Source of the DNA: a virus
Strand: one strand, 5' to 3'
Virus record (IMG/VR): IMGVR_UViG_3300011116_000325
Location: 1-41,797 of that record
Length of the DNA stretch: 41,797 nucleotides
Shown: in pieces, positions 35,401 through 41,797 of the stretch
Layout: every line of letters begins with the position of its first letter
How positions within the stretch are numbered: position 1 is the first letter of the stretch
Translations under genes and position numbers: made by a program
The notes under the pieces: generated by a model
Seen by the model: the letters and a program-made list of their open reading frames with translations, nothing else
The model's database searches: none
Told to the model about the DNA's origin: nothing

Positions 35401-37414
35401 TAAAGAGATTGATGGACCAAGCCTTAAGCTTTCTGACCTAACTGGCGCTGAGCAAATCCTTGCTCGCGTAGGTGGAGCAACCAACGCAGCATGGAAAGTT
35501 CTTTCACTTGCTGAAACAAGATTGGTTCGTAACCCACTATTCTTGTCTTACGTCCGTGACGAAATGAAAACGCTGATTAATGCAGCACAACGGTCTGGTA
35601 TTGATGTATCAGAAGCCGTAGTAAACAATGAGATTCGTCAGGTTGCATACCGTAAGGCACTAGGTCGAGTTGAAGAAACGCTTTACTCATCACGTCGTCT
35701 TACCAATGGTATGTACACAGCACGTTATGCAATGAGCTTCCCCTTGGCTTTCTTCAACTCCCAAGCAGTTGCGCTTCGCCTATTGGCTCGCAACCCAATG
35801 AATGCCTACTGGTACAACAGTATCCAACAAGCATTTGACAAGTATGAAGCTTATGAGGACCAAGATGGAAACACTTACTCCTCAATCAAAGATGTTCCAG
35901 CTGGAGTATCAGTATCTGTTAAGTACCCACTTCCATATGGAGATAAGTTACCAAGTTGGGTTAAGACAGCACTTAAGCCATATACAGATGCTCGTGGCGG
36001 TGGAATTAAATTCAACCCTAAGCAAATGGAATTCATGGTTGCTGACCCATCTATCTCTTGGTTTGGCACAGCAACAATATCCGAAATCATTGATAACGGA
36101 TTTAGTGTTGGTCCATGGAAGCTTTACGGTGAGCAAGTAGCAACAGCGCTACGTGAAACACTTGGCGACGATGTTTATGAATCAAGCATTCTATATGGAG
36201 GATATCCAGTAGAAGGCAAGAACCTTGCCGAGAAGGTAAAGAACACAATGGTTCCAGCTTATGCTCAATCATTGATTGACTCAGGCAAGTTACCATACCC
36301 AATCCGTACAGCGTTTTCACTTATCGGACTTGAAAAGAGTGAACGATTTACCGACGAGGTTTACGCTCAATGGCGTAAAGGATTCTCTGAGTGGGTAGCA
36401 AACGGTCGTGTTGGTCAACCACCAACTATGGAATCTGCTGCTAAAGCAGCTGGCAATATGGCGTTTATCCGTGCTGTTGTTCAGTTCAACGCACCTATCT
36501 CAGCAACATTTGACCCAGTAACTCGTGCTGCCACCTCTTATTACGCAGACTTGGTAGAGATGGCTAATGGCGATTATGACATTGCACAGAAAGTGATGAT
36601 TGACGAGTGGGGAATGGATTCCTTAGCGCTTGTCGGGTCTAACCAAAAGAATATTGCAGGCGTAGCTGCAACACTAAATGATATTAAGGTTCTTCGTAAT
36701 AGCACAAAGTTGCTAGAAGAACTAGGTAATACCAATACAAAGTATGCTGGAATGTTGTCATCTGGTTATGGTGATATTGCAGGTACTGGTAGTGGACCAA
36801 ATGATTATTCGACAGAAGTAGCTTCTATCTACAAGAAGATGAAGTTTGCTGGAGGATTTAATAATCCTATTACTCAGAAGAAAACCGAAGACGAGTTAAA
36901 GAAGTCAGTTCAAGCTCGTGTTGGTTGGGCTGAGTATCAGAAAGCTGTTGATTGGCGCAACGCCATGATGAAGCAATATGGAATTGCCTCAACCTATGAA
37001 TCCAGGTATGAATACTCTGGCATCAAGCGTGTCTTCGATGACATGGTAGATGACATTGAAAAGGACTACAAGGGTTGGGTAGAGCAACGCGACGAAGAAC
37101 GCAAAGACTACTGGAATGGAACCATTGCAGCGGTTGAAACTATCTCCAACAATCTTGACTGGAGAACATACGCGTACTCGACTGGCAATACCAAGTGGGA
37201 AGAAATTGCTTTCTGGGCAGGTAAGGCTCGTAACTTTAAGAATGAGTATGACCGACCAAACAATAGTGATGAAAGGAAGTTGATGCTCAAACAACAGTTT
37301 GCTCAATTTCATTATGACTTCCTACAAACAGCATCTGATGAATTTGATGCATTTGCCACAAGATGGTTAAACAATATGCCAGAACTAGATAATGAATTCG
37401 TGGTGACAAAGTGA
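32453..37414 (+). CDS. Giant internal virion (ejection) protein
   Basis: 1653 residues, about 12% of the genome. N-terminal 150 residues include a hydrophobic, amphipathic stretch (AMAALSFVGEKIVQPVTQ). A long coiled coil lies at about 690-790 (LDKSLTKLTAARDKAKAKAM, YELEDKVTELQSKVDDAFDE). A conserved-looking middle is MYTARYAMSFPLAFFNSQAV. The C-terminus is helical and charged. Size, late position and absence of a tail tube/tape-measure pair fit a gp16-like inner-core protein. No lytic catalytic motif found. Ribosome site aaggagg. Confidence 0.65.
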   Translation: MSLTEWWSDPSVASDPTKEPKLSKVDKFKKDTTKVGKAEQAIVPKVMGAIEAGSKKPILGRIINPAMAALSFVGEKIVQPVTQTVSAALLTPQAMAKGKGGITESYRFSKKQAEKISMGQAAASAVGKITSPVLGDVTNATFLDKDFDVFDERQRDKAFRDEWAGILASGVTDLALAALGSKGAGFAVRGAAKKVVGPKRLATTDDMDVFRSELDEIVAQKALPVEQQTKTGLSVLVDDAVNETDLTKLASNPLVSETSNPYRTATILSRLDNHQDVADYLLAERGDTAAFQRFFERNPLAADHLDNYGITATTPIDNFANIGLDALDPALTSRYQKIIDAVKVEDPNFARALDDFMEKAQMGVIESYRPGRYAALEQIGLAKKKIQSQALYGDLKMFGQDADGGWKTQVYQTGVYDRAVRVIAWTGSGRPQGYINISNPRKFEAANDLLSDLNRLQFLKGVEGAQYKRRMVEMFLDAQSDTQRAIALGRIEESVMGRLAKHYGITDMQDIASTKDAVNQIKNWHIRMNQSRDSIKEYAVKNGFVPDENGGINVQNFLSVSNEAQNLPMLDFRRLETEVIFNARRVAGKGAKVTQGQFYGAVASRTAMNVGQFLDLANMVFSNLNLLRLAYIPKNSMVDPFARASMALESMELIKNAIPGVDNVIYNTGLLKESAKKWKPGSPAANARKQAKSAQFRVEKYRADLEPKITDHAKAEALYDDLDKSLTKLTAARDKAKAKAMKSNDVNVQNKYYELEDKVTELQSKVDDAFDEMSRLADYINGTAKLIQRERKDWAEFANAQGDLKQKKLLGQDAEVIEVNGQTYTLQGLADPNVRGASAYMSEIDTATNFYAASMQSEISRRLRADGARFVKIPRKNREEYMNALAHIANRQIRNELDLPVGWMMKGEKSNAEIVQWLYSPAGKEYRLRIQDRFGDDMEAWAAQTREKLYAMYPDPDLRKIITERPVTYQEVDAMLYGRTDLLKEIDGPSLKLSDLTGAEQILARVGGATNAAWKVLSLAETRLVRNPLFLSYVRDEMKTLINAAQRSGIDVSEAVVNNEIRQVAYRKALGRVEETLYSSRRLTNGMYTARYAMSFPLAFFNSQAVALRLLARNPMNAYWYNSIQQAFDKYEAYEDQDGNTYSSIKDVPAGVSVSVKYPLPYGDKLPSWVKTALKPYTDARGGGIKFNPKQMEFMVADPSISWFGTATISEIIDNGFSVGPWKLYGEQVATALRETLGDDVYESSILYGGYPVEGKNLAEKVKNTMVPAYAQSLIDSGKLPYPIRTAFSLIGLEKSERFTDEVYAQWRKGFSEWVANGRVGQPPTMESAAKAAGNMAFIRAVVQFNAPISATFDPVTRAATSYYADLVEMANGDYDIAQKVMIDEWGMDSLALVGSNQKNIAGVAATLNDIKVLRNSTKLLEELGNTNTKYAGMLSSGYGDIAGTGSGPNDYSTEVASIYKKMKFAGGFNNPITQKKTEDELKKSVQARVGWAEYQKAVDWRNAMMKQYGIASTYESRYEYSGIKRVFDDMVDDIEKDYKGWVEQRDEERKDYWNGTIAAVETISNNLDWRTYAYSTGNTKWEEIAFWAGKARNFKNEYDRPNNSDERKLMLKQQFAQFHYDFLQTASDEFDAFATRWLNNMPELDNEFVVTK

Positions 37415-38223
37415 AGAAACCAAAGCGTTCGGATTACCCAAAGGGTAAAACAGGAGATAAGCAATACGCGGAAGCGATGATTGCTTATGAAACATGGAAA
37501 AAGGAAGATGAAGCTAGCAAGAAGCTAAACATCTCTCCTATCAAACTTCCTGGAATTAATCCAGAGGCTGGCATCAATGATGTCCAGGCTAAGTCCTGGT
37601 TCAAGTACAGCGGAGCTACAGCCAAAAAAGGAACAGAAGCTCAAAAGTATTATGACCGATTTGTTGCGATTCTTAAGAAAGCTGGAATCCCACAAAGCAA
37701 GTGGCAGTCTGTATGGAATGATGCTGTTGACTGGGTAGGAACTCCTGGGTCTGGCGCTACTGGTGACCCATCTATGTATCTTAATGTATGGAATCCAGGC
37801 GACTATACAAAAGGTGACGGCACTACCAAGAAGTATGGAACTACAGCACAGCGAACTGAAACCACAACTCAGTACAGCGCATCTAATGCTGCTGATTATC
37901 TAAGCAAAACATTTGAATCAGAAATTGGTAGAACCGCTACCAAAGAAGAAATTGACGCTTATATTAAGGGTGTCAATGCTGCTGCTAAAAAAGAACCATC
38001 TATCTATGAGGGCAAGACAACAACTGCTCCAGGTAAAGGTGGTCTTCTAGAAACAAGTACTACTAAGGCAACCCAGACAACTGGCTTTGACCCATCTATC
38101 TACGCACAGAATTTTGCTAGAAGTCGTCCAGACTTTGCAGAATCCTTTGCAACCAAAAACTTTCTAAAGATTATTCAAGGGCTTCTCAAAGACCCTAATG
38201 CTATCGGAACGGTGGTTGACTAG
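37411..38223 (+). CDS. Virion-module protein, unknown function
   Basis: 270 residues, GTG start overlapping the giant gene's stop (GTGA). Lys/Thr-rich: KRSDYPKGKTGDKQYAEAMI, then FKYSGATAKKGTEAQKYYDR and a structured part (IPQSKWQSVWNDAVDWVG). C-terminal YAQNFARSRPDFAESFATKN. Probably works with the two following LysM proteins. Confidence 0.65.
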   Translation: MKKPKRSDYPKGKTGDKQYAEAMIAYETWKKEDEASKKLNISPIKLPGINPEAGINDVQAKSWFKYSGATAKKGTEAQKYYDRFVAILKKAGIPQSKWQSVWNDAVDWVGTPGSGATGDPSMYLNVWNPGDYTKGDGTTKKYGTTAQRTETTTQYSASNAADYLSKTFESEIGRTATKEEIDAYIKGVNAAAKKEPSIYEGKTTTAPGKGGLLETSTTKATQTTGFDPSIYAQNFARSRPDFAESFATKNFLKIIQGLLKDPNAIGTVVD

Positions 38224-39482
38224 TGGCTGACACAAAAGTAACGGTTAAATCTGGTCAGACTCTTAGCTCTATTGCTAAGGCAAACGGAACCACAGTTTCT
38301 GCAATCAAGAAAGCTAACCCTGCACTTACAACAAACCCTAAGTACAACGGTGGCAATACAATCTTTGCTGGCACTAAATTAGTAATTCCTGGTAAAACTA
38401 CTACCAAAAGTACATCCACGCCAGCAGTTACACCTAATCCAATTACGGTTACAAATACCTCAACAGCTAATCCATTTACAAGTAATACAGATGCATCTGC
38501 TGGGTCATCAACTACAGTCCCAATGACAACCGACAGGTTGTCTATGGCACAACTTCAATCACAATATGGAATCACAGCTGCTGTAATCAATAATGACCCA
38601 AGCCTATTGGCTGCGCTTAATAGGATTCTTGGTGTTGACGGTGGTCCAATGATTACAGACCCAGCGCTACAAGAAGCAATTGTCAAGGGTACATCTTGGT
38701 ATCGTGACCAGACAGATACTCAGCGTTCATATGATTACGCAAGAGCAACTAACCCAGGTCAGTTTGCTGCAGACCTACAGAAGAATGCAAGCAATATTGT
38801 TAAGCAATACGCTGCAATGGGTCTTACTATCTCAGCAAACCAGGCTATCGAATATGCCAACAATATGATGAAGCAAGCCATCATCAAGGATGGCAAGGTT
38901 GTTAGATTCGACCAAGATTATCTAAACAAGTTGATGGCTGACTCAATCAAGTTTGTTAAGACAAACTCTATTGATGGTCGTGTTGTCTACACTGGTCTAG
39001 CTGGAAAGCTAGAAACCATGGCTGGCAAGTTATACACCATGGCTCGTGATTATGGTTTTGAACAGACAACATCTAATGCAAACTTTGATAAATGGTTTGA
39101 AGCAAGCATGAAAGGTCTAGTTGCTGGAACTCTTAACCCAGAAGATGTTGATAATGACCTACAGGCTAGAGCAAAGTCCTTTGCTCCTGGCTTAGCTAAG
39201 TTTATTGACCAAGGTCAGACTCTGCGCGAAGCTGCAGACCCATGGCTTAAAGCTATTGCAGATACCTGGGAAATGGATATATCTGCAGTTGACCTTAATG
39301 ATGATTATGTACAAAGAGCTATAAATATGCAAGACAAGGATGGCAACTTCACAACAATGAATTTGTACGATACAAAGAAACTTGCACGTCGTAGCGCTAA
39401 GTGGGATACAACCCAAACAGCAAAAGAAGAGAAAACTTCTATTGCTTCACGTATTCTTAAAGACTTTGGATTCCTGGGGTAA
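38223..39482 (+). CDS. LysM-containing virion protein 2
   Basis: 419 residues, GTG start sharing a base with the preceding TAG. LysM at about 5-57: VTVKSGQTLSSIAKANGTTV, AIKKANPAL, TIFAGTKLVIPG. A Thr/Ser linker then leads to a helical domain of about 300 residues (MAQLQSQYGITAAVIN; TSWYRDQTDTQRSYDYARAT; AAMGLTISANQAIEYANNMM). Similar LysM modules occur at 30372 and 39485. Likely an ejected or core protein binding peptidoglycan. Confidence 0.8.
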   Translation: MADTKVTVKSGQTLSSIAKANGTTVSAIKKANPALTTNPKYNGGNTIFAGTKLVIPGKTTTKSTSTPAVTPNPITVTNTSTANPFTSNTDASAGSSTTVPMTTDRLSMAQLQSQYGITAAVINNDPSLLAALNRILGVDGGPMITDPALQEAIVKGTSWYRDQTDTQRSYDYARATNPGQFAADLQKNASNIVKQYAAMGLTISANQAIEYANNMMKQAIIKDGKVVRFDQDYLNKLMADSIKFVKTNSIDGRVVYTGLAGKLETMAGKLYTMARDYGFEQTTSNANFDKWFEASMKGLVAGTLNPEDVDNDLQARAKSFAPGLAKFIDQGQTLREAADPWLKAIADTWEMDISAVDLNDDYVQRAINMQDKDGNFTTMNLYDTKKLARRSAKWDTTQTAKEEKTSIASRILKDFGFLG

Positions 39483-39484
39483 AC

Positions 39485-41128
39485 ATGGCAGCCTATGATG
39501 ATTTTCGTGATTCGGTATTTTCTGTTCAAACTGCTGCACAGCAAGATGCTGCAGAGCGAGCTCGCTTTTCTCAAATGCAAGCTGCTAATGCTGCTTCTCA
39601 AGCTGCAACAAAACAAGTCCCAGTAACAGTAACCGTTAAACCTGGTGATACTCTTTCAGCAATTGCTGCTGCAAATGATTTATCATTAAAAGAACTTTAT
39701 GCGTTAAACCCTAAGTTTAAGACCAACCCTAAGTATGAGGGTGGCAATATGATTTGGTCTGGGACTACAGTTAAGGTTGGAACAACTGCTCAGCCAGTTA
39801 CAACTACAACTACTCCGCCAGCAACCACAACGCCAGCTACAACCACTCCAGCAACTACAACCCCAGCAACAACTACTCCAGCTACCACCGAACCAGCAAC
39901 AACCGAACCATCTACAACAACTCCAGCTACAACTGAACCATCTACAACTACTCCAGCCACTACAACACCTAGTACAACGGTAGTTGGCGGTGGTTTGATA
40001 CCTGGTGCTGGTGGAGCTGGTCCTGATGCTGCTGCTAACGCAGCCGTACTTGACCAGATTGCAGCGTTAACAGCACAGATTGCATCTATGCAGGCTGCTG
40101 CTGCAGCCGATGCTGCTAAGCCAAAGGTTGTTGGAACACGTACAGTTCGTAAAACTGGCGGTGTTGTTGAAGTCGTAGAAGTTATGTCCGATGGTTCGCA
40201 AGGCAAGGTTATTGAATCTTACAAGGACTTTGGTGCTCGTGACTCAGTCATGAAGATGTTTGAGAACACAGGACTTGGTGATGCATTTATTAAGTCGCTA
40301 ATGGATACCATAGATAAAGTCTATGAAGAAAACATTATGCCTACTGATGCACAAGTTCTTAATACTATTTATACCAGTGATGCATATAAGAATCGCTTTG
40401 CTGCTAACGAAGCTATACGTAAGCGTATAGCTGAAGGTAAGGGTCGCCCTGGCGATAAACTTCTTTCTCCAGCAGAATACATTGCTGCCGAAGATGGCTA
40501 TAGAGAAATCATGCAAGAAGCAGGATTGCCTACTAACTTTTATGACCAACCAGGAGATTTAAGCAATCTTATTGCTAACTCAATTAGCGTTGGTGAATTC
40601 ACTGCACGTGTCAACATTGCACAAAATGCGCTGCAAAAAGCAGACCAGCAGATTGTTCAATCACTTAAAGACTACTACGGTTTATCATCTGGTGACCTAG
40701 TTGCTTATCTTCTAGATAACGAAAAGGCATTTGATGCCCTCAACTCTCGTTACCAGTACTCAACAGAACAAGCCAAGTTAATGTATACCTCTGCTGAAGT
40801 TGGCGGAGCTGCTGCTCGTGCAGGATATGGCGAAGGTATCTCAAAGGGATTTGCTGAAGAGATTACCAAGGCTGGTAAGGCAGATGCTGCCGAACGAGCC
40901 TTTCAAGGTGCAGCACGTGAGCAACAAGATTATCGTCGATTGATGTCACTATATGGTGAAACCGCTGGCACTGAAGACTTAGCACGTGAGTCGCTTGGTC
41001 TTGCAGGTGGTGCTGAAGTTGGTATCAAGACTAAGAAGCTTGCATCTAAAGAACGCGCCAAGTTTATGCAACGAGGTGCTATTGAGAAAACATCGTTGGG
41101 TTCTCGTCTAAGAACACCTGACGTTTAA
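39485..41128 (+). CDS. LysM-containing virion protein 3 with Thr/Pro repeats
   Basis: 547 residues. N-terminal Ala/Gln helix, LysM at about 43-97 (VTVKPGDTLSAIAAANDLSL, ELYALNPKF, MIWSGTTVKVG), then an ATTTP/ATTEP/STTTP linker at about 100-165, and a helical domain with YKDFGARDSVMKMFENTGLG and LAGGAEVGIKTKK. The linker would hold the wall-binding module away from the core. Its helical domain resembles that of the preceding gene in length and style. Stop at 41126-41128. Confidence 0.8.
   Translation: MAAYDDFRDSVFSVQTAAQQDAAERARFSQMQAANAASQAATKQVPVTVTVKPGDTLSAIAAANDLSLKELYALNPKFKTNPKYEGGNMIWSGTTVKVGTTAQPVTTTTTPPATTTPATTTPATTTPATTTPATTEPATTEPSTTTPATTEPSTTTPATTTPSTTVVGGGLIPGAGGAGPDAAANAAVLDQIAALTAQIASMQAAAAADAAKPKVVGTRTVRKTGGVVEVVEVMSDGSQGKVIESYKDFGARDSVMKMFENTGLGDAFIKSLMDTIDKVYEENIMPTDAQVLNTIYTSDAYKNRFAANEAIRKRIAEGKGRPGDKLLSPAEYIAAEDGYREIMQEAGLPTNFYDQPGDLSNLIANSISVGEFTARVNIAQNALQKADQQIVQSLKDYYGLSSGDLVAYLLDNEKAFDALNSRYQYSTEQAKLMYTSAEVGGAAARAGYGEGISKGFAEEITKAGKADAAERAFQGAAREQQDYRRLMSLYGETAGTEDLARESLGLAGGAEVGIKTKKLASKERAKFMQRGAIEKTSLGSRLRTPDV
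39790..39980 (+). repeat. 15-bp-period Thr/Pro-encoding repeats
   Basis: Tandem units of about 15 bases (ccagcaacaacaact type) encoding ATTTP, ATTEP and STTTP pentapeptides. Third-position variation shows the protein repeat is kept by selection. Length change would alter linker length. Confidence 0.75.
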
Positions 41129-41228
41129 TAGATTCCGTCCCAGACCGTCCAGCCCTGGTGATGTGTATAAGTCTGGAAGTCATCACGTCTACGAATCAGT
41201 ACCCCTGCTGAGGAGTACGTGTGGTGCA

Positions 41229-41245
41229 AAACCCGATGAGGGTTT
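41229..41245 (+). terminator. Hairpin between LysM gene and scaffold (weak terminator or attenuator)
   Basis: AAACCC (41229-41234) with GGGTTT (41240-41245), loop GATGA. The 141-base gap (41129-41269) also has an 8-pair stem with one mismatch at about 41199-41218. No gene seen. It may shield or uncouple the highly expressed scaffold-capsid pair. Confidence 0.45.
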
Positions 41246-41269
41246 AACTACTAATAAAGGGAGAAAACA

Positions 41270-41719
41270 ATGGCAGAAGAATACCTAGAGTACGACTACG
41301 AAGATGAAGACAATGGCAGTGGAACTGACCTTGTAAAGAAACTTCGCAAACAGATTGATTCACTTTCCAAGCAAATTAAGGAACGCGATGAAATCCTTGC
41401 AGAGTTCACTACACAAAGTCACGAAGCATCTGTTGGTGAAATCCTAGAAAGTTTCGGACTTAATCCACGAATCGCAAAATTCATCCCAGATGAAGTTGAA
41501 GCGGACGAGGATGCTGTCGCACAATGGTTAAATGAATACGGCGATGCATTTGGTATCGAAGCCGTTGAAGAGGGGACTGAGTCCCCTGACGCTCAATCAT
41601 ATGAGCGAATGTCAGAGTTTGATGATGGTTCTATTGACCCATTCGTGGGTCAAGACTTGGCTTCTCGTATTGCGAACGCAGGTTCGCCAGAGGAACTAAG
41701 TAACCTACTCAAAGGCTGA
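41270..41719 (+). CDS. Capsid scaffold-like protein
   Basis: 149 residues, very acidic N-terminus (EEYLEYDYEDEDNG), coiled coil at about 20-50 (VKKLRKQIDSLSKQIKERDE), then an acidic helical C-terminus ending in FVGQDLASRIANAGSPEELS. Immediately upstream of the capsid gene with a strong ribosome site (aaggga). Position, acidity and coiled coil fit a scaffolding protein. The 3' end is duplicated at the window start with three amino-acid differences. Confidence 0.75.
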   Translation: MAEEYLEYDYEDEDNGSGTDLVKKLRKQIDSLSKQIKERDEILAEFTTQSHEASVGEILESFGLNPRIAKFIPDEVEADEDAVAQWLNEYGDAFGIEAVEEGTESPDAQSYERMSEFDDGSIDPFVGQDLASRIANAGSPEELSNLLKG

Positions 41720-41797
41720 TACGTCCACAATCAACCCCAATTAGAAGGAAATCATGCCTACTACACCAGCAACGTCAACAACGACATCAACGATGTC
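41605..41797. repeat. Terminal direct repeat, right copy
   Basis: Partner of 1-193, three mismatches, all within the scaffold gene; the 126 bases after the last mismatch are identical. Confidence 0.95.
41754..41797 (+). CDS. Major capsid protein start (cut by window edge)
   Basis: First 44 bases of the capsid gene, identical to 150-193; same locus seen across the circular junction. Confidence 0.9.
   Translation, partial: MPTTPATSTTTSTM

Noticed and set aside
39777-40206. Gln/Pro/Leu and Val/Gly-rich frames on both strands over the Thr/Pro linker
   Set aside because: Shadow readings of the ACA/CCA repeat.
1-41797. CRISPR arrays and tRNA genes
   Set aside because: No regular repeat-spacer pattern and no cloverleaf with a recognisable T-loop seen on reading; a dedicated covariance search was not possible.

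Overview
The window is one essentially complete tailed-phage genome from a circular or circularly permuted assembly. Bases 1-193 recur at 41605-41797 with three mismatches, so the unit length is 41,604 bp and the break falls inside one gene. There is no integrase, lysogeny repressor, DNA polymerase, RNA polymerase or recognisable tRNA gene. A WhiB-type Fe-S regulator (13936-14202) points to an actinobacterial host. The moderate-to-low GC content, A/T-rich codon choice and absence of a mycolate-cleaving lysin B would fit a freshwater actinobacterium, but that is inference. No long tail tape-measure gene is seen, and large internal (ejection-type) proteins lie between portal and capsid, so a short-tailed, podovirus-like virion is most likely.

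Late module (rightward, 26549 through the circular junction to 10886): large terminase with an N-terminal HTH, portal, a histone-like Lys/Ala-rich LysM protein, a 1653-residue internal virion protein, two more LysM proteins, acidic scaffold, major capsid protein, a string of tiny basic genes (1179-2620), a head-tail connector candidate, an Ala/Ser/Thr heptad-repeat fibre, an Mtd-N-like fibre protein, three tandem related receptor-binding-type proteins, a fibre-chaperone-like gene, two holin candidates, an M15-type endolysin and a large tail protein. A strong terminator at 10902-10937 ends it.

Replication/early module (rightward, 11206-19004): a Cas4/RecB-like exonuclease split into two genes with a zinc-ribbon gene between the halves, a RecA/DnaB-type ATPase, a PD-(D/E)XK protein, WhiB, a Hjc-like resolvase, a secreted transglycosylase-like protein, a primase split into zinc-finger and TOPRIM genes with an HslV/proteasome-like Ntn-hydrolase between them, a DUF1599/MazG-like protein, endonuclease VII, a sigma-factor-like protein, an FmdB-type zinc ribbon and a glycosyltransferase. 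Most neighbouring genes overlap by 1-35 bases.

Accessory module (leftward, 25538 down to 18991): about twenty small overlapping genes. Only a DUF932 protein and a Gp88-family Cys protein are recognisable. Four copies of a palindromic element with compensatory stem changes sit in or beside the few gaps. The block ends at a leftward terminator buried in the 3' end of the convergent glycosyltransferase gene.

Control region (25539-25875 and 26146-26548): the divergent gap holds 7-nt-spaced CATGTG repeats, a perfect dyad and a consensus-like rightward promoter driving one small gene. That gene is followed by two terminators and a hairpin-rich stretch before the terminase. This is the best candidate for the origin and packaging/late-promoter region.
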